Part shown: positions 35,373 to 43,554 of the stretch, one piece after another
Layout: each line of letters opens with the position of its first letter
How positions within the stretch are numbered: position 1 is the stretch's first letter
Assembly: GCA_963807735.1 (NCBI GenBank)
Contig: CAWEDI010000035.1
Coordinates: forward strand, 124,001-188,000
DNA: 64,000 bases
Direction of reading: 5' to 3'
Source of the DNA: Roseiarcus sp963807735
GTDB lineage: Bacteria; Pseudomonadota; Alphaproteobacteria; Rhizobiales; Beijerinckiaceae
Made by a program: the position numbers and the translations under genes
The notes under the pieces: generated by a model
Database searches by the model: none
Told to the model about the DNA's origin: nothing
Seen by the model: the letters and a program-made list of their open reading frames with translations, nothing else

Positions 35373-36191
35373 TTGTCGCTGCATATCGCTCTGATCGGCT
35401 ATGGCGAAGTCGGCCAATTGTTCGGGCGTGAGTTCGTCGCCAAGGAGGCGGCGGTCTCGGCCTATGACCTGAAGGGCGACGATCCGCTCGGCCGCGAGCC
35501 GCTCGCCAAGACAGCGGCGGAGGACGGCGTTCAACTTGCGGGCAGCCCCGCGGGGGCGATCGCCGGGGCGGAAATCGTCATTTCCGCCGTGACCGCCGAT
35601 CAGGCCGTAGCGGCCGCGCGCGCCGCCGCCGGCCATCTGCAGCCGGGGCAGGTCTACGTCGACTTGAACTCGGTTTCGCCGCGCACCAAACAGGCGGTGG
35701 CCGAGGCGCTCGCCGTATCCGCCGCGGATTTCGTCGAGTTCGCGGTGATGTCGCCGGTGGCCGGCCTCGGCATCGCCTCGCCGATCCTGGCCGGCGGGGG
35801 GCGGGCGGAGGAACTCGCCAAACGGCTCAACGCGATCGGCATGAAGATCGACGCCGTGAGCCCTAACCTGGGCGTCGCTTCGGCGACGAAGCTTTGCCGC
35901 TCGCTCGTCATCAAGGGCCTGGAGGCGATCATGGTCGATCTGAACCTCGCCGCGGACCGGGCGGGCGTGATGGAGGGCGTGCTGAAGAGCTTGACCGCCT
36001 CCTATCCCGGCATGGATTGGGCCGAAGTCGCGCGCACGATGCCGACCCGCGTCGCGCGCCACGGCGTGCGATGCGCCGCGGAGATGCGCGAGGCCGCGCA
36101 GATGCTTGAGGAAATGGGCCTCTCCGGGGCCTTTGCCGAGGCGATCGCGGCGCGCCACGAGGCGTTCGCCGCCGATAGCCGCAAAGTCTGA
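35373..36191 (+). CDS. NAD(P)-dependent beta-hydroxyacid dehydrogenase-like protein
   Basis: 272 residues from a TTG at 35373 (GGAG nine bases upstream; no ATG nearby fits). The Rossmann start IALIGYGEVGQLFG binds NAD(P); VYVDLNSVSPRTKQ and SPVAGLGIASPILAGG follow. The C-terminal helical domain (about 170-265, with SATKLCRSLVIKGLEAIMVD) contains the Lys expected at the active site and looks like the DUF1932 type. Members act on small hydroxyacids; the substrate is not known. It sits 12 bases after aroE and 7 bases before the SDR, surely one operon. Confidence 0.82.
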   Translation: MSLHIALIGYGEVGQLFGREFVAKEAAVSAYDLKGDDPLGREPLAKTAAEDGVQLAGSPAGAIAGAEIVISAVTADQAVAAARAAAGHLQPGQVYVDLNSVSPRTKQAVAEALAVSAADFVEFAVMSPVAGLGIASPILAGGGRAEELAKRLNAIGMKIDAVSPNLGVASATKLCRSLVIKGLEAIMVDLNLAADRAGVMEGVLKSLTASYPGMDWAEVARTMPTRVARHGVRCAAEMREAAQMLEEMGLSGAFAEAIAARHEAFAADSRKV

Positions 36192-36198
36192 GCGCGCC

Positions 36199-36972
36199 AT
36201 GGATCTCATGCTCGGGGGACGCGTCGCCCTGGTGACGGGGGGCTCGAAGGGTATTGGCCTCGCCTGCGCCAAGGCGCTCGCCGGCGAAGGCGTGCGGGTG
36301 GCGATCGCTTCGCGCGAGCGCGCCAACATAGACGCGGCGCTGGCGGGGCTTGCCGGCGCCTTCGGCGTCGCCGCCGATTTCGCCGACGCCGCGCGGGCGC
36401 TGGCGGCGATCGATGAGGTCGAGGCCAAGCTCGGTCCGATCGACATCCTGGTCAATTCGGCGGGCGCAGCCAAACGGACGCCGGCCGACGAGCTGGCGCC
36501 GGCCGACTGGCGCGCGGCGATGGACGCGAAATTCTTCACCTATGTCAACGCCTTCGACCCGCTGTCGAAGCGCATGGCGGCGCGCGGACGCGGCGTCGTC
36601 GTCAACGTGATCGGCATGGGCGGCAAGGTCGCCTCTGCGACCCATCTGCCGGGCGGCGCCGCCAACGCCGCGCTGATGCTCGCCACCGTCGGGCTCGCCA
36701 ACGCCTACGCGGCGCGCGGCGTCCGGGTCGTCGGCGTCAATCCGGGGCTGACCGAAACCGAACGGCTTACCGAAGGCCTGGCCGCCACGGCTCGGCAACT
36801 CGGCGTCGACCTCGCCGAGGCGCGGCGCCGCGAGGCAGCCGCGATTCCGCTCGGACGGATCGCCACGCCCGAGGACGTGGCTGAGGTCGTCGCGTTTCTC
36901 TGTTCCGACCGCGCGAGCTACGTCACCGGCGTCACCATCGGCATGGACGGCGCCCGCTATCCCGCGCTATGA
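36199..36972 (+). CDS. SDR-family protein lacking the catalytic Ser-Tyr-Lys
   Basis: 257 residues from the ATG at 36199. The nucleotide-binding start VALVTGGSKGIGLACAKAL and the VNSAGAAKR motif are intact, and the C-terminal LGRIATPEDVAEVVAFLCSD and TGVTIGMDG are typical of classical SDRs. At the active site, however, VVNVIGMGGKVAS replaces the Ser strand and HLPGGAANAAL replaces YxxxK, so Tyr becomes Gly and Lys becomes Asn. It may bind a cofactor without ordinary dehydrogenase chemistry or use other residues. It is the third gene after aroE, with 7 bases from its neighbour. Confidence 0.85.
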   Translation: MDLMLGGRVALVTGGSKGIGLACAKALAGEGVRVAIASRERANIDAALAGLAGAFGVAADFADAARALAAIDEVEAKLGPIDILVNSAGAAKRTPADELAPADWRAAMDAKFFTYVNAFDPLSKRMAARGRGVVVNVIGMGGKVASATHLPGGAANAALMLATVGLANAYAARGVRVVGVNPGLTETERLTEGLAATARQLGVDLAEARRREAAAIPLGRIATPEDVAEVVAFLCSDRASYVTGVTIGMDGARYPAL

Positions 36973-37159
36973 TCGGGCCAATGTGAACAAACGTTCATAA
37001 ACAACTAGCTGATAACGTATTTTTGACGACGCGCCGAGAATCCGCCTGTTTTGCGACGCCGTGGAACCTGTTTCCGACGCAAACGTTGGGAAGATGAAGG
37101 CGCGCGCCAGCAAAACCTTGGTGGCGATCCCGACAGACTTTCAGGAGTGGAGTTTCGTC

Positions 37160-37585
37160 ATGACTATCAATCGAACGTTAATCGCCTCCGTGGCGGCGCT
37201 GACGATCGGCTTGGCCGGCGTCTCGACTGAGGCTTCCGCGGGCATGCGCATGGGCGGTGGCGGTGGTGGATTCCACGGCGGCGGCGGCGGGTGGCACGGC
37301 GGTGGCGGCGGCTGGCACGGCGGTGGCGGCGGCTGGCATGGCGGTGGCGGCTGGCACGGCGGCGGTTGGCACGGCGGCGGATGGGGCGGCGGCGGCTGGG
37401 GCTGGGGCCTTGGCGCGGGCCTAGCGGCGGGCGCGCTCGCGGCGGGCGCCTACGGGTACGGCTACCCCTACTACGGATACGGGTATGGCGATGGTTATGG
37501 CTACAATAGCTGCGTCCGTTATCAGCCGACCTATGACAATTACGGCAACTACCTCGGCCGTCGCGCCGTGAACGTCTGCTACTGA
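37160..37585 (+). CDS. Secreted Gly/His/Trp-rich repeat protein
   Basis: 141 residues. The ATG at 37160 gives a signal peptide (MTINRTLIASVAALTIGLAG, cleaved after EASA, about residue 26). Next come six to seven repeats of GGGGGWH or GGGWH (about 30-66), a GLGAGLAAGALAAGAYGYG stretch that could be a glycine-zipper helix, a Tyr/Gly-rich part, and a C-terminus with two cysteines (YNSCVRYQ and NVCY). Composition suggests metal (His) binding or a cell-surface role; that is inference. A terminator follows at 37627. The 187-base upstream region contains GAAC-N4-GTTC. Confidence 0.75.
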   Translation: MTINRTLIASVAALTIGLAGVSTEASAGMRMGGGGGGFHGGGGGWHGGGGGWHGGGGGWHGGGGWHGGGWHGGGWGGGGWGWGLGAGLAAGALAAGAYGYGYPYYGYGYGDGYGYNSCVRYQPTYDNYGNYLGRRAVNVCY

Positions 37586-37626
37586 CAAGCGCCTTCGCGA
37601 CCCCTCCCTCGCGCACGGCGTTTCTG

Positions 37627-37650
37627 GCCCCGCTTCGGCGGGGCTTTTTT
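37627..37650 (+). terminator. Intrinsic terminator of the Gly/His-rich gene
   Basis: GCCCCGC (37627-37633), loop TTCG, GCGGGGC (37638-37644) and six T residues (37645-37650). The TAA stop of the opposing anmK gene is made from the end of this T-run. There is no T-run on the other side, so it acts on the plus strand only. Confidence 0.93.
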
Positions 37651-38731
37651 ATGGCTTCGGCCAGAACGCGCCGCCGGTCGTTGCGCGCGGGCCCCCGGTC
37701 GTGGACGGCAGCGAGAGCGGCAGCTCGCGACGCGAGCGCAAGGCCAGATGCGCGAAGCAGGCGGCCTCAACGAAATCGCCGTCTTGCCCGATCGCTTCGA
37801 TCGGCTCGATCCGAGCGCCGAGCCGAGCGCCCAGCCGCCGCATCAGCGTGGCGTTCTTTCGGCCGCCGCCGCAAACGAGCCAACGCTTCGGCGCCTCGGG
37901 CAACAGCGCCAGCGCCGCGGCCGTCGCCTCGACCGTAAACGCGGCGAGCGTCGCCGCGCCGTCGGCGTCGCTCAGCGCTTCGACCCCCGCGGTCAGTTCG
38001 TGGAAGTGGTTGCGGTCGAGCGATTTTGGCGCCGCGCTGCGGAAATACGGGTCTTGCATCCAGCGCGCCACCAAGGCGTCATCGACCTCGCCCCGCGCCG
38101 ACAAGGCGCCGTTTTCATCGTGTGCGAGGCCGAGGCGGCGCCGCACGAAATCGTCGATCGGCGCGTTGGCGGGACCGGTATCGAAGGCGACGATCTCACC
38201 GGCGGCGCCGAGATAGGTCACATTGCCGACGCCGCCCCAGTTGAGGAACATCAGCGGCCGTTCGAGCCCCTCACCGAGCGCCGCGTGGTACAGCGGAACC
38301 AGCGGCGCGCCTTGCCCGCCGGCGGCGACGTCGGCGGAGCGGAAATCGCACACGACGTCGAGGCCGAGACGCCTCGCCGCGCGCGCGCCGTCGCAAAGCT
38401 GTCGAGTGAAGCGCTGCGCCGGGCGGTGCAATACGGTCTGGCCGTGCAAGCCGACGAGGGCGACGCTTTCGCGGGGTATGGCGTGCGCGACGAGAAACGT
38501 TTCGACCGCCGCGACATGCGCGTCGGTCACGTCCCGCTCCAAGGCGTGCAGCGGGCCGGCCGCAAGTTCCGGATCAGCGATAACCTCGCGCAGCCGCGCG
38601 ACGACCTCGGCCGGGTAAGGGTATGTCGCGCCGGGTCCGACTTGCGTGATCGCCTCGCCGTCGCCGTCGAGCAGGGCGACGTCAATGCCGTCCATCGAGG
38701 TGCCGCTGATGACCCCGATGGCGCGCGTCAT
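37649..38731 (-). CDS. anmK: Anhydro-N-acetylmuramic acid kinase
   Basis: 360 residues. It hydrolyses and phosphorylates 1,6-anhydroMurNAc from murein recycling, giving MurNAc-6-phosphate. The ATG at 38731 begins MTRAIGVISGTSMDGIDVAL, the ATP-binding hallmark; GLHGQTVLHRP, FDTGPANAPIDD and LVCGGGRKN follow. The ATG overlaps the stop of the preceding FAH gene (ATGA), so translation is coupled. The last gene of the lysK-hig1-pduO-fah-anmK run; anmK beside tyrS or other genes is more usual, so this setting is lineage-specific. Confidence 0.95.
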   Translation of the reverse strand: MTRAIGVISGTSMDGIDVALLDGDGEAITQVGPGATYPYPAEVVARLREVIADPELAAGPLHALERDVTDAHVAAVETFLVAHAIPRESVALVGLHGQTVLHRPAQRFTRQLCDGARAARRLGLDVVCDFRSADVAAGGQGAPLVPLYHAALGEGLERPLMFLNWGGVGNVTYLGAAGEIVAFDTGPANAPIDDFVRRRLGLAHDENGALSARGEVDDALVARWMQDPYFRSAAPKSLDRNHFHELTAGVEALSDADGAATLAAFTVEATAAALALLPEAPKRWLVCGGGRKNATLMRRLGARLGARIEPIEAIGQDGDFVEAACFAHLALRSRRELPLSLPSTTGGPRATTGGAFWPKP

Positions 38732-39426
38732 TCCGTTGCGCCGATGGCGGTGGTCAGCGTGCCGACGCCCTCGATTGCGCATTCCAGCAAATCTCCCGGC
38801 TGCACGGGGCCGACGCCGGCGGGGGTGCCGGTGAATATGAGATCGCCGGGCATCAGGTGATAAAAGCCGGAGAGATGGGCGATGATCTCCGGCACCGACC
38901 AGACGAGGCCGGAAATGTCGCTGTTCTGCTTAAGCAGCGTGTTCTGGCGCAACGTGATCGCGCCTTTCGTCGGGTGGCCGATGCGAACGGCGGGCGCGAT
39001 CGCGGAGACCGGAGCGCTGGCCTCGACGTCCTTGCCGAGCGTCCATGGACGCTGCTTGGCGCGCTCGGAAAGCTGCAAGTCGCGCCGCGTCATGTCGAGG
39101 CCGCAACCGTAGCCATACACGGCGTCGAGCGCAGCCTCCTTCGTCACCTTGAAGGCGGGCGCGCCGATCGCGACGACGAGCTCCACTTCAAAGTGATAGT
39201 TGTCGGTGCCGGGCGGATAGCCGATCGTCTCGCCATCCTGCCGCAACGTCGTCGCGCTCTTGGAGAAGTAGAACGGCTTCTCCCGATCGACGACGTGGCC
39301 CATCTCGCGCGCGTGGTCTTCGTAGTTGCGGCCGACGCAGAAGATGCGCGCCACGGGATAGCGTCGCGCATCGCCTTCCACGGGGAGCGACGGAACGGGG
39401 GGCGGGGGGAACAGATAGTCGCTCAT
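38728..39426 (-). CDS. Fumarylacetoacetate hydrolase family protein
   Basis: 232 residues. The ATG at 39426 shares one base with the stop of pduO (TGATG). Motifs VARIFCVGRNYEDHAREMG, PFYFSKSATTLRQDGETI, YHFEVELVVAIG, the Asp in DMTRRDLQ and MPGDLIFTGTPAGVGPVQPGD match the FAH fold with its metal ligands (Glu in FEVEL, Asp in GCGLD). Such proteins include acylpyruvases, oxaloacetate decarboxylases and 2-hydroxyhepta-2,4-diene-1,7-dioate isomerases; no upstream aromatic genes are here, so acylpyruvase or oxaloacetate-tautomer activity is most plausible. Confidence 0.9.
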   Translation of the reverse strand: MSDYLFPPPPVPSLPVEGDARRYPVARIFCVGRNYEDHAREMGHVVDREKPFYFSKSATTLRQDGETIGYPPGTDNYHFEVELVVAIGAPAFKVTKEAALDAVYGYGCGLDMTRRDLQLSERAKQRPWTLGKDVEASAPVSAIAPAVRIGHPTKGAITLRQNTLLKQNSDISGLVWSVPEIIAHLSGFYHLMPGDLIFTGTPAGVGPVQPGDLLECAIEGVGTLTTAIGATE

Positions 39427-40028
39427 CAGCTCACCTCGGCCTCGGCGGCGGCGCCGAAGGCGCCGGGAACCCACAACACATCGCTCTCGCCGCGCCGGTT
39501 GGCGAAGCGGGCGGCGACGAAAAGATAATCGGACAGCCGGTTGATGTAGGCGAGCGCGGGGGCGCCGACGCTCTCGCGTCCGGCGAGAAAGACGATCGCC
39601 CGCTCGGCGCGCCGGCAGACGGTTCGCGCCTGATGCAGCGCCGCCGCCGCGGGCAGGCCGCCCGGCAGCACGAAGGATTTGAGCGGCGACAGCTCCGCGT
39701 TGAGATCGTCGATCGCGTGCTCCAACGCCTTCGCCTGCCCCGGCGTGACCCGCAGCCCGTCCGCTTTTCCCTCGGCGGGGGGCACGCAGAGATCGGCGCC
39801 GAGATCGAACAGATCGTTCTGCACGCGCGCCAGCGTCGCGTCGATGCGTTGCAGGTTCGGGTCGGCGCCGGCGGTTTGCAGGCGGGCGAGGCCGATGACG
39901 CAGTTGAGCTCGTCGACCTCGCCATAGGCGGCGATGCGCGCGTCGTATTTGGGACGCCGCACGCCGTCGCCGAGGCCGGTCTCGCCCGCATCGCCGGTGC
40001 GGGTGTAGATTCGGTTGAGACGGACCAT
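39426..40028 (-). CDS. PduO-type cob(I)yrinic acid/corrinoid adenosyltransferase
   Basis: 200 residues from the ATG at 40028, which overlaps the previous stop (TGATG). It adenosylates cobalamin using ATP. The N-terminal YTRTGDAGETGLGDGVRRPK loop binds ATP; YGEVDELN, TVCRRAERAIV and NRLSDYLFVAARFANRR are the family motifs. The enzyme would supply adenosylcobalamin to B12 enzymes such as methylmalonyl-CoA mutase. It lies in a run with a HIG1 protein upstream, a pairing common in alphaproteobacteria, and FAH downstream. Confidence 0.95.
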   Translation of the reverse strand: MVRLNRIYTRTGDAGETGLGDGVRRPKYDARIAAYGEVDELNCVIGLARLQTAGADPNLQRIDATLARVQNDLFDLGADLCVPPAEGKADGLRVTPGQAKALEHAIDDLNAELSPLKSFVLPGGLPAAAALHQARTVCRRAERAIVFLAGRESVGAPALAYINRLSDYLFVAARFANRRGESDVLWVPGAFGAAAEAEVS

Positions 40029-40219
40029 CAATGTCTCCGTAGATACAGCGCGACGACGATGGCGAGGATCGCGACAAACTGCAAACCGACGCGCCAGCGC
40101 ATCAGTTGCTGCGATCGGCTCGGCGAGCCGGCGCGCAGCATGTTGACGAGGCCGAGAACCAGGACGATCGCCACCAACAGGATCGCGACGCCGACGATCG
40201 TACCGGGCAGATAGGGCAT
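40028..40219 (-). CDS. HIG1-domain twin-transmembrane protein
   Basis: 63 residues with two membrane helices (TIVGVAILLVAIVLVLGLVN and LQFVAILAIVVALYL) joined by the HIG1 loop SRSQQLMRWRVGLQ. In mitochondria, HIG1/Rcf1 proteins associate with cytochrome oxidase and supercomplexes; bacterial members are probably related in role, which is inference. Starts 11 bases after lysK; its stop overlaps pduO. Small but clearly real. Confidence 0.85.
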   Translation of the reverse strand: MPYLPGTIVGVAILLVAIVLVLGLVNMLRAGSPSRSQQLMRWRVGLQFVAILAIVVALYLRRH

Positions 40220-40229
40220 GGCGGCGATC

Positions 40230-41915
40230 TTAACCCGGCGACGGGGGAGGGGGAAGCGCGCTCAGCAACCCGCCCGCCAACGCTTTTGCGATCAAGTCCC
40301 GCGTCTCGGCGATCCCATAGAGCTGGATGAACGAGCCGAGCCTGGGACCGCGCTCCTCGCCAAGCAGCACCGCGTAGATCATATTGAAGAACTCGTTCGA
40401 CACGCCCGGCCGCTCCGCCGTCGCGTTCTTCGCCTTCAGATCCTGATAGCGCGGAATCGGGCGGGCGACGTCGTAGAGCGCGGTCTGGATTGCTTCGGCG
40501 CTCGCCTCGGCCGGCAACCGGCCGAGCAGGTCCGAGACCTGTTCGAGCGCGGCGCGCTCGACGTCGTCGGCGGCGCGGTAGCGCTTCTTCGGCGCCACGA
40601 AATCGCGGAAATAGGCGCAGGCGTAGCCGACGAGCTTATCGAGCCGCGGATACGTCTCGGGCGACGCGCTCGGCGCGTATCGGCGCAGGAAGCCCCACAG
40701 CACCGCCGGATTGTCGCTGTTGGCGACCGCCGCCAGATTGAGCAGCATCGCGAACGAGACGCTGGTCGTCGTTTCCCCGTCATGCGTCAGCGTCTCCGGC
40801 GCGGGGGGCAAGCCGGAATGGACGTGCCAGACCGAATTGCCGAGCCGCTCCTTCCATTCCTGGCGCGGATAGGCGTCGAGGAAGCTGAGATAGTCGTCGA
40901 CGGTGCGCGGGATCACGTCGAAATGCAGGCGCTTGGCGGCGCTAGGCTTCTGGAACATGAACAGCGCCAGACTTTCCGGGCTGGCGTAGGTCAGCCATTC
41001 GTCAATGGTCAGGCCGTTGCCCTTCGACTTCGAAATCTTCTGCCCCTTCTCGTCGAGGAACAGCTCGTAGTTGAAGCCTTCCGGCGGCTCGGCGCCGAGC
41101 GCGCGGACGATGCGCGAGGAGAGCTTGACCGAGTCGATCAAGTCCTTGCCGGCCATCTCGTAGTCGACCTTCAGCGCATACCAGCGCATCGCCCAATCCG
41201 GCTTCCACTGCAGCTTGCAATGGCCGCCGGTGACGGGGGTCTCGAATTCCTCGCCGGTCGCGGGGTCGCTCCAGCGGATGACCCCCCTCTCCGCGTCGAC
41301 GCCGGTCAGCGGGACCTGCATGACGACGCGGGTATGAGGGTGGATCGGCAGGAACGGCGAATAGGTCGCCGCGCGCTCCTCGCGCAAGCTCGGCAGCATG
41401 ATTTCCTGGATCGCCTCGAAGCGCTTGAGCATATGCAACAGCGCCGCGTCGAAGCGGCCGGACTTGTAGTAGTCGGTCGAAGAGGCGAATTCGTAGTCGA
41501 AGCCGAAGCCGTCGAGAAAGCGGCGCAGCATCGCGTTGTTGTGCGCGGCGAAACTCTCGTATTCGCCGAACGGATCCGGCACTTCGGTCAGCGGCTTGCC
41601 GAGATTGGCCAGCACCAGCTCGCGGTTGGGGATATTGTCAGGCGCCTTGCGCAGGCCGTCCATGTCGTCGGAGAACGCCAGCAGCCGGGTCTTGACCTTA
41701 TCGTCGGTGAGCACGCGGAAAGCGTGGCGCACCATCGTCGTGCGCGCGACCTCGCCGAACGTGCCGATATGCGGCAGACCCGAGGGGCCATAGCCGGTCT
41801 CGAACAGCACCTCCTGTTGGCCGGTGCGTTCGATGCGCGCAATCAGCTTGCGCGCCTCCTCGAACGGCCAGGCCTTGGACGCTTGCGCGGCCTCGCGAAG
41901 CGTGGGGTCGAACAT
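40230..41915 (-). CDS. lysK: Lysyl-tRNA synthetase, class I
   Basis: 561 residues from the ATG at 41915, preceded by AGGAA. It charges tRNA-Lys. The class I signatures are GPSGLPHIGTFGE (HIGH) and EKGQKISKSKGNG (KMSKS), unrelated to the class II enzyme of most bacteria but standard in alphaproteobacteria. The first part has FSDDMDGLRKAPDN, and zinc or substrate-related residues such as GGHCKLQWKPDW are present. It leads the downstream overlapping genes (11-base gap to hig1). A palindromic repeat lies just upstream at 41938-42016. Confidence 0.97.
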   Translation of the reverse strand: MFDPTLREAAQASKAWPFEEARKLIARIERTGQQEVLFETGYGPSGLPHIGTFGEVARTTMVRHAFRVLTDDKVKTRLLAFSDDMDGLRKAPDNIPNRELVLANLGKPLTEVPDPFGEYESFAAHNNAMLRRFLDGFGFDYEFASSTDYYKSGRFDAALLHMLKRFEAIQEIMLPSLREERAATYSPFLPIHPHTRVVMQVPLTGVDAERGVIRWSDPATGEEFETPVTGGHCKLQWKPDWAMRWYALKVDYEMAGKDLIDSVKLSSRIVRALGAEPPEGFNYELFLDEKGQKISKSKGNGLTIDEWLTYASPESLALFMFQKPSAAKRLHFDVIPRTVDDYLSFLDAYPRQEWKERLGNSVWHVHSGLPPAPETLTHDGETTTSVSFAMLLNLAAVANSDNPAVLWGFLRRYAPSASPETYPRLDKLVGYACAYFRDFVAPKKRYRAADDVERAALEQVSDLLGRLPAEASAEAIQTALYDVARPIPRYQDLKAKNATAERPGVSNEFFNMIYAVLLGEERGPRLGSFIQLYGIAETRDLIAKALAGGLLSALPPPPSPG

Positions 41916-41937
41916 GGGGGTTCCTGAGTGGCTTGCA

Positions 41938-42016
41938 CCGTCATGGCGACCGAAGCGAAGCGACCCAGCCGACGTGCGCACGACCCTGGATGGCTTCGCT
42001 TTGCTCGCCATGACGG
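41938..42016. repeat. Dispersed palindromic repeat, family A, copy 1
   Basis: Arms CCGTCATGGCGA (41938-41949) and TCGCCATGACGG (42005-42016) enclose CCAG ... CTGGATGGCTTCGCTTTG. The same ends and inner GGATGGCTTCGCTT segment recur at 58761-58871. It lies between the divergent lysK and prmA genes, so both transcripts may start inside or beside it. Confidence 0.85.
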
Positions 42017-42119
42017 AGAGGGGCGTTGATCGCCTTGAATAAAACGGAGACGCTGAAGTCAACCGCTTTCGGACAGCGGACCCGATTTGCCGTAAAGCGA
42101 CGCGATCCCGGAGACCGCG

Positions 42120-43031
42120 ATGCTCGAAGGCCTGCCGCCCAACAACGCCGCGCATGTGATGCGCGTCACTCTCGACGAGGCCCGCGCCCGCGCGGTCGCC
42201 GACCTGATGGTGGAGAGCTTTGAGCCGGCCGAGGCCGCCTCGACGGCGTTCGAGACCGAGACGCCCTGGCCGGGCGGCGGCAAGGCGTGGGCGGTCGAGG
42301 TCTATTTCGGCTTTGAGCCCGACGAGGAAGCCTTGCGGGAACTGGTCGCCGCCGCCGCCGGCGAGGACGCCGCCGCTCTGGTGGCGTTCGGACTCACCGA
42401 AAAGCAGGACTGGGTCGCCAATGCGCTGGCGGGGCTGAAGCCGGTCCGCGCCGGCCGTTTCCTCGTCCATGGCGCGCATGATCGCGAGAGGGTGCGCGTC
42501 AACGACGTCGGCGTCGAGATCGAGGCCGGGCTCGCCTTCGGCACCGGCCATCACGGCACCACGCGCGGTTGCCTGCTGCATTTCGACGCGCTGCTAAAGC
42601 GCCGCCGCCCTCGCCATGTGCTCGACGTCGGCTGCGGGGCGGGCGTGCTGGCCATCGCCGCGGCGCGGGTTCTCCGCCGCAAGGTATGGCTCGGCGACAT
42701 CGACCCCGTGGCGGTCGCGGTCGCCAACGAGAACGCGGCGCTCAACGGCGTCGGCGGTTTGGCGAAAGCGATCGTCTCGCGCGGCGTCGAGAGCCGGGCG
42801 CTGCGAGAGGGCGCGCCCTACGATCTCGTGTTCGCCAACATCCTCGCCAAGCCGCTGCGGCTGCTCGCGCCGTCGCTCGCCGGCGTGATGGCTGGCGAAG
42901 GCGAAGCGATCGTCTCCGGACTGCTGATCCCTGATGTTCCCGGCGTGCTGTCGGCGTGGGGCGCGCAAGGATTTTATTTGAGAGAGCGGATCGAGTTGGA
43001 GGGCTGGGCAAGCTTGCGGCTTTCCCGATAG
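42120..43031 (+). CDS. prmA: Ribosomal protein L11 methyltransferase
   Basis: 303 residues. It trimethylates ribosomal protein L11 using S-adenosylmethionine. The N-terminal part (about 1-130) recognises the substrate; the catalytic part has FGTGHHGTT, HVLDVGCGAGVLAIAAA (SAM motif I), LGDIDPVAVAVANEN and FANILAKPL (the NPPY-equivalent loop). The ATG at 42120 lies eight bases after a GGAG. It stands alone: the upstream gene is divergent and the following gene convergent. Confidence 0.95.
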   Translation: MLEGLPPNNAAHVMRVTLDEARARAVADLMVESFEPAEAASTAFETETPWPGGGKAWAVEVYFGFEPDEEALRELVAAAAGEDAAALVAFGLTEKQDWVANALAGLKPVRAGRFLVHGAHDRERVRVNDVGVEIEAGLAFGTGHHGTTRGCLLHFDALLKRRRPRHVLDVGCGAGVLAIAAARVLRRKVWLGDIDPVAVAVANENAALNGVGGLAKAIVSRGVESRALREGAPYDLVFANILAKPLRLLAPSLAGVMAGEGEAIVSGLLIPDVPGVLSAWGAQGFYLRERIELEGWASLRLSR

Positions 43032-43149
43032 GAATTGGCGTCGTGAGCCCTGAGGAAATCGCTACGCGTTTCGCTTGGCCGCCGTATTCCGTCGCGTATT
43101 GAAGCTCGGCGCCGATCGCGTTCGCGATTTGCTCTCGGCGTCGTCGCGA

Positions 43150-43392
43150 TTATTCTTCGCAGTCCACGGATTTACGCGTGGTTGTCGTCCCGTCGCCGCG
43201 AGTCGTCGTGATATACTTGGTGATGCAGGGCGCGCCGTTTACATGCTCGAAGCCGACCAACTGCGCGACGCGAACCTCGATATTGGCGCTTGCTGCGGGA
43301 ATTGTGGTGACAGGCCGCAAGACGGACTCGCGAGCGGAAGTGGTCCCGAAAACGAAAAACGCCGAAGTCGTGAATATTAGGATAGCTTTCAT
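43150..43392 (-). CDS. Small secreted protein of unknown function
   Basis: 80 residues. The ATG at 43392 has GAGG upstream and gives a clear signal peptide (MKAILIFTTSAFFVFGTTSA). The mature part is about 60 residues with two cysteines (APCITKY and SVDCEE), a Thr-rich loop TTTRGDGTTTTRKS, and otherwise beta-type sequence. GC content is lower than the surroundings. Upstream (43393-43554) is AT-rich and likely holds its promoter. No family recognised. Confidence 0.55.
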   Translation of the reverse strand: MKAILIFTTSAFFVFGTTSARESVLRPVTTIPAASANIEVRVAQLVGFEHVNGAPCITKYITTTRGDGTTTTRKSVDCEE

Positions 43393-43554
43393 AGCTAAGA
43401 ACCTCGATTGTTGGTTCCAAAACAATTATGGTTAGCGCGAAGTTCCTTCGGCGCGCAGATATGGTTAATGAAGTGTTTCAAAGCAAGGGGCAGTATTCAT
43501 ATAATCAAAATATTTGAATCGAACTGAGCGCGTGTTGAGCGCATCCGCCGACGA

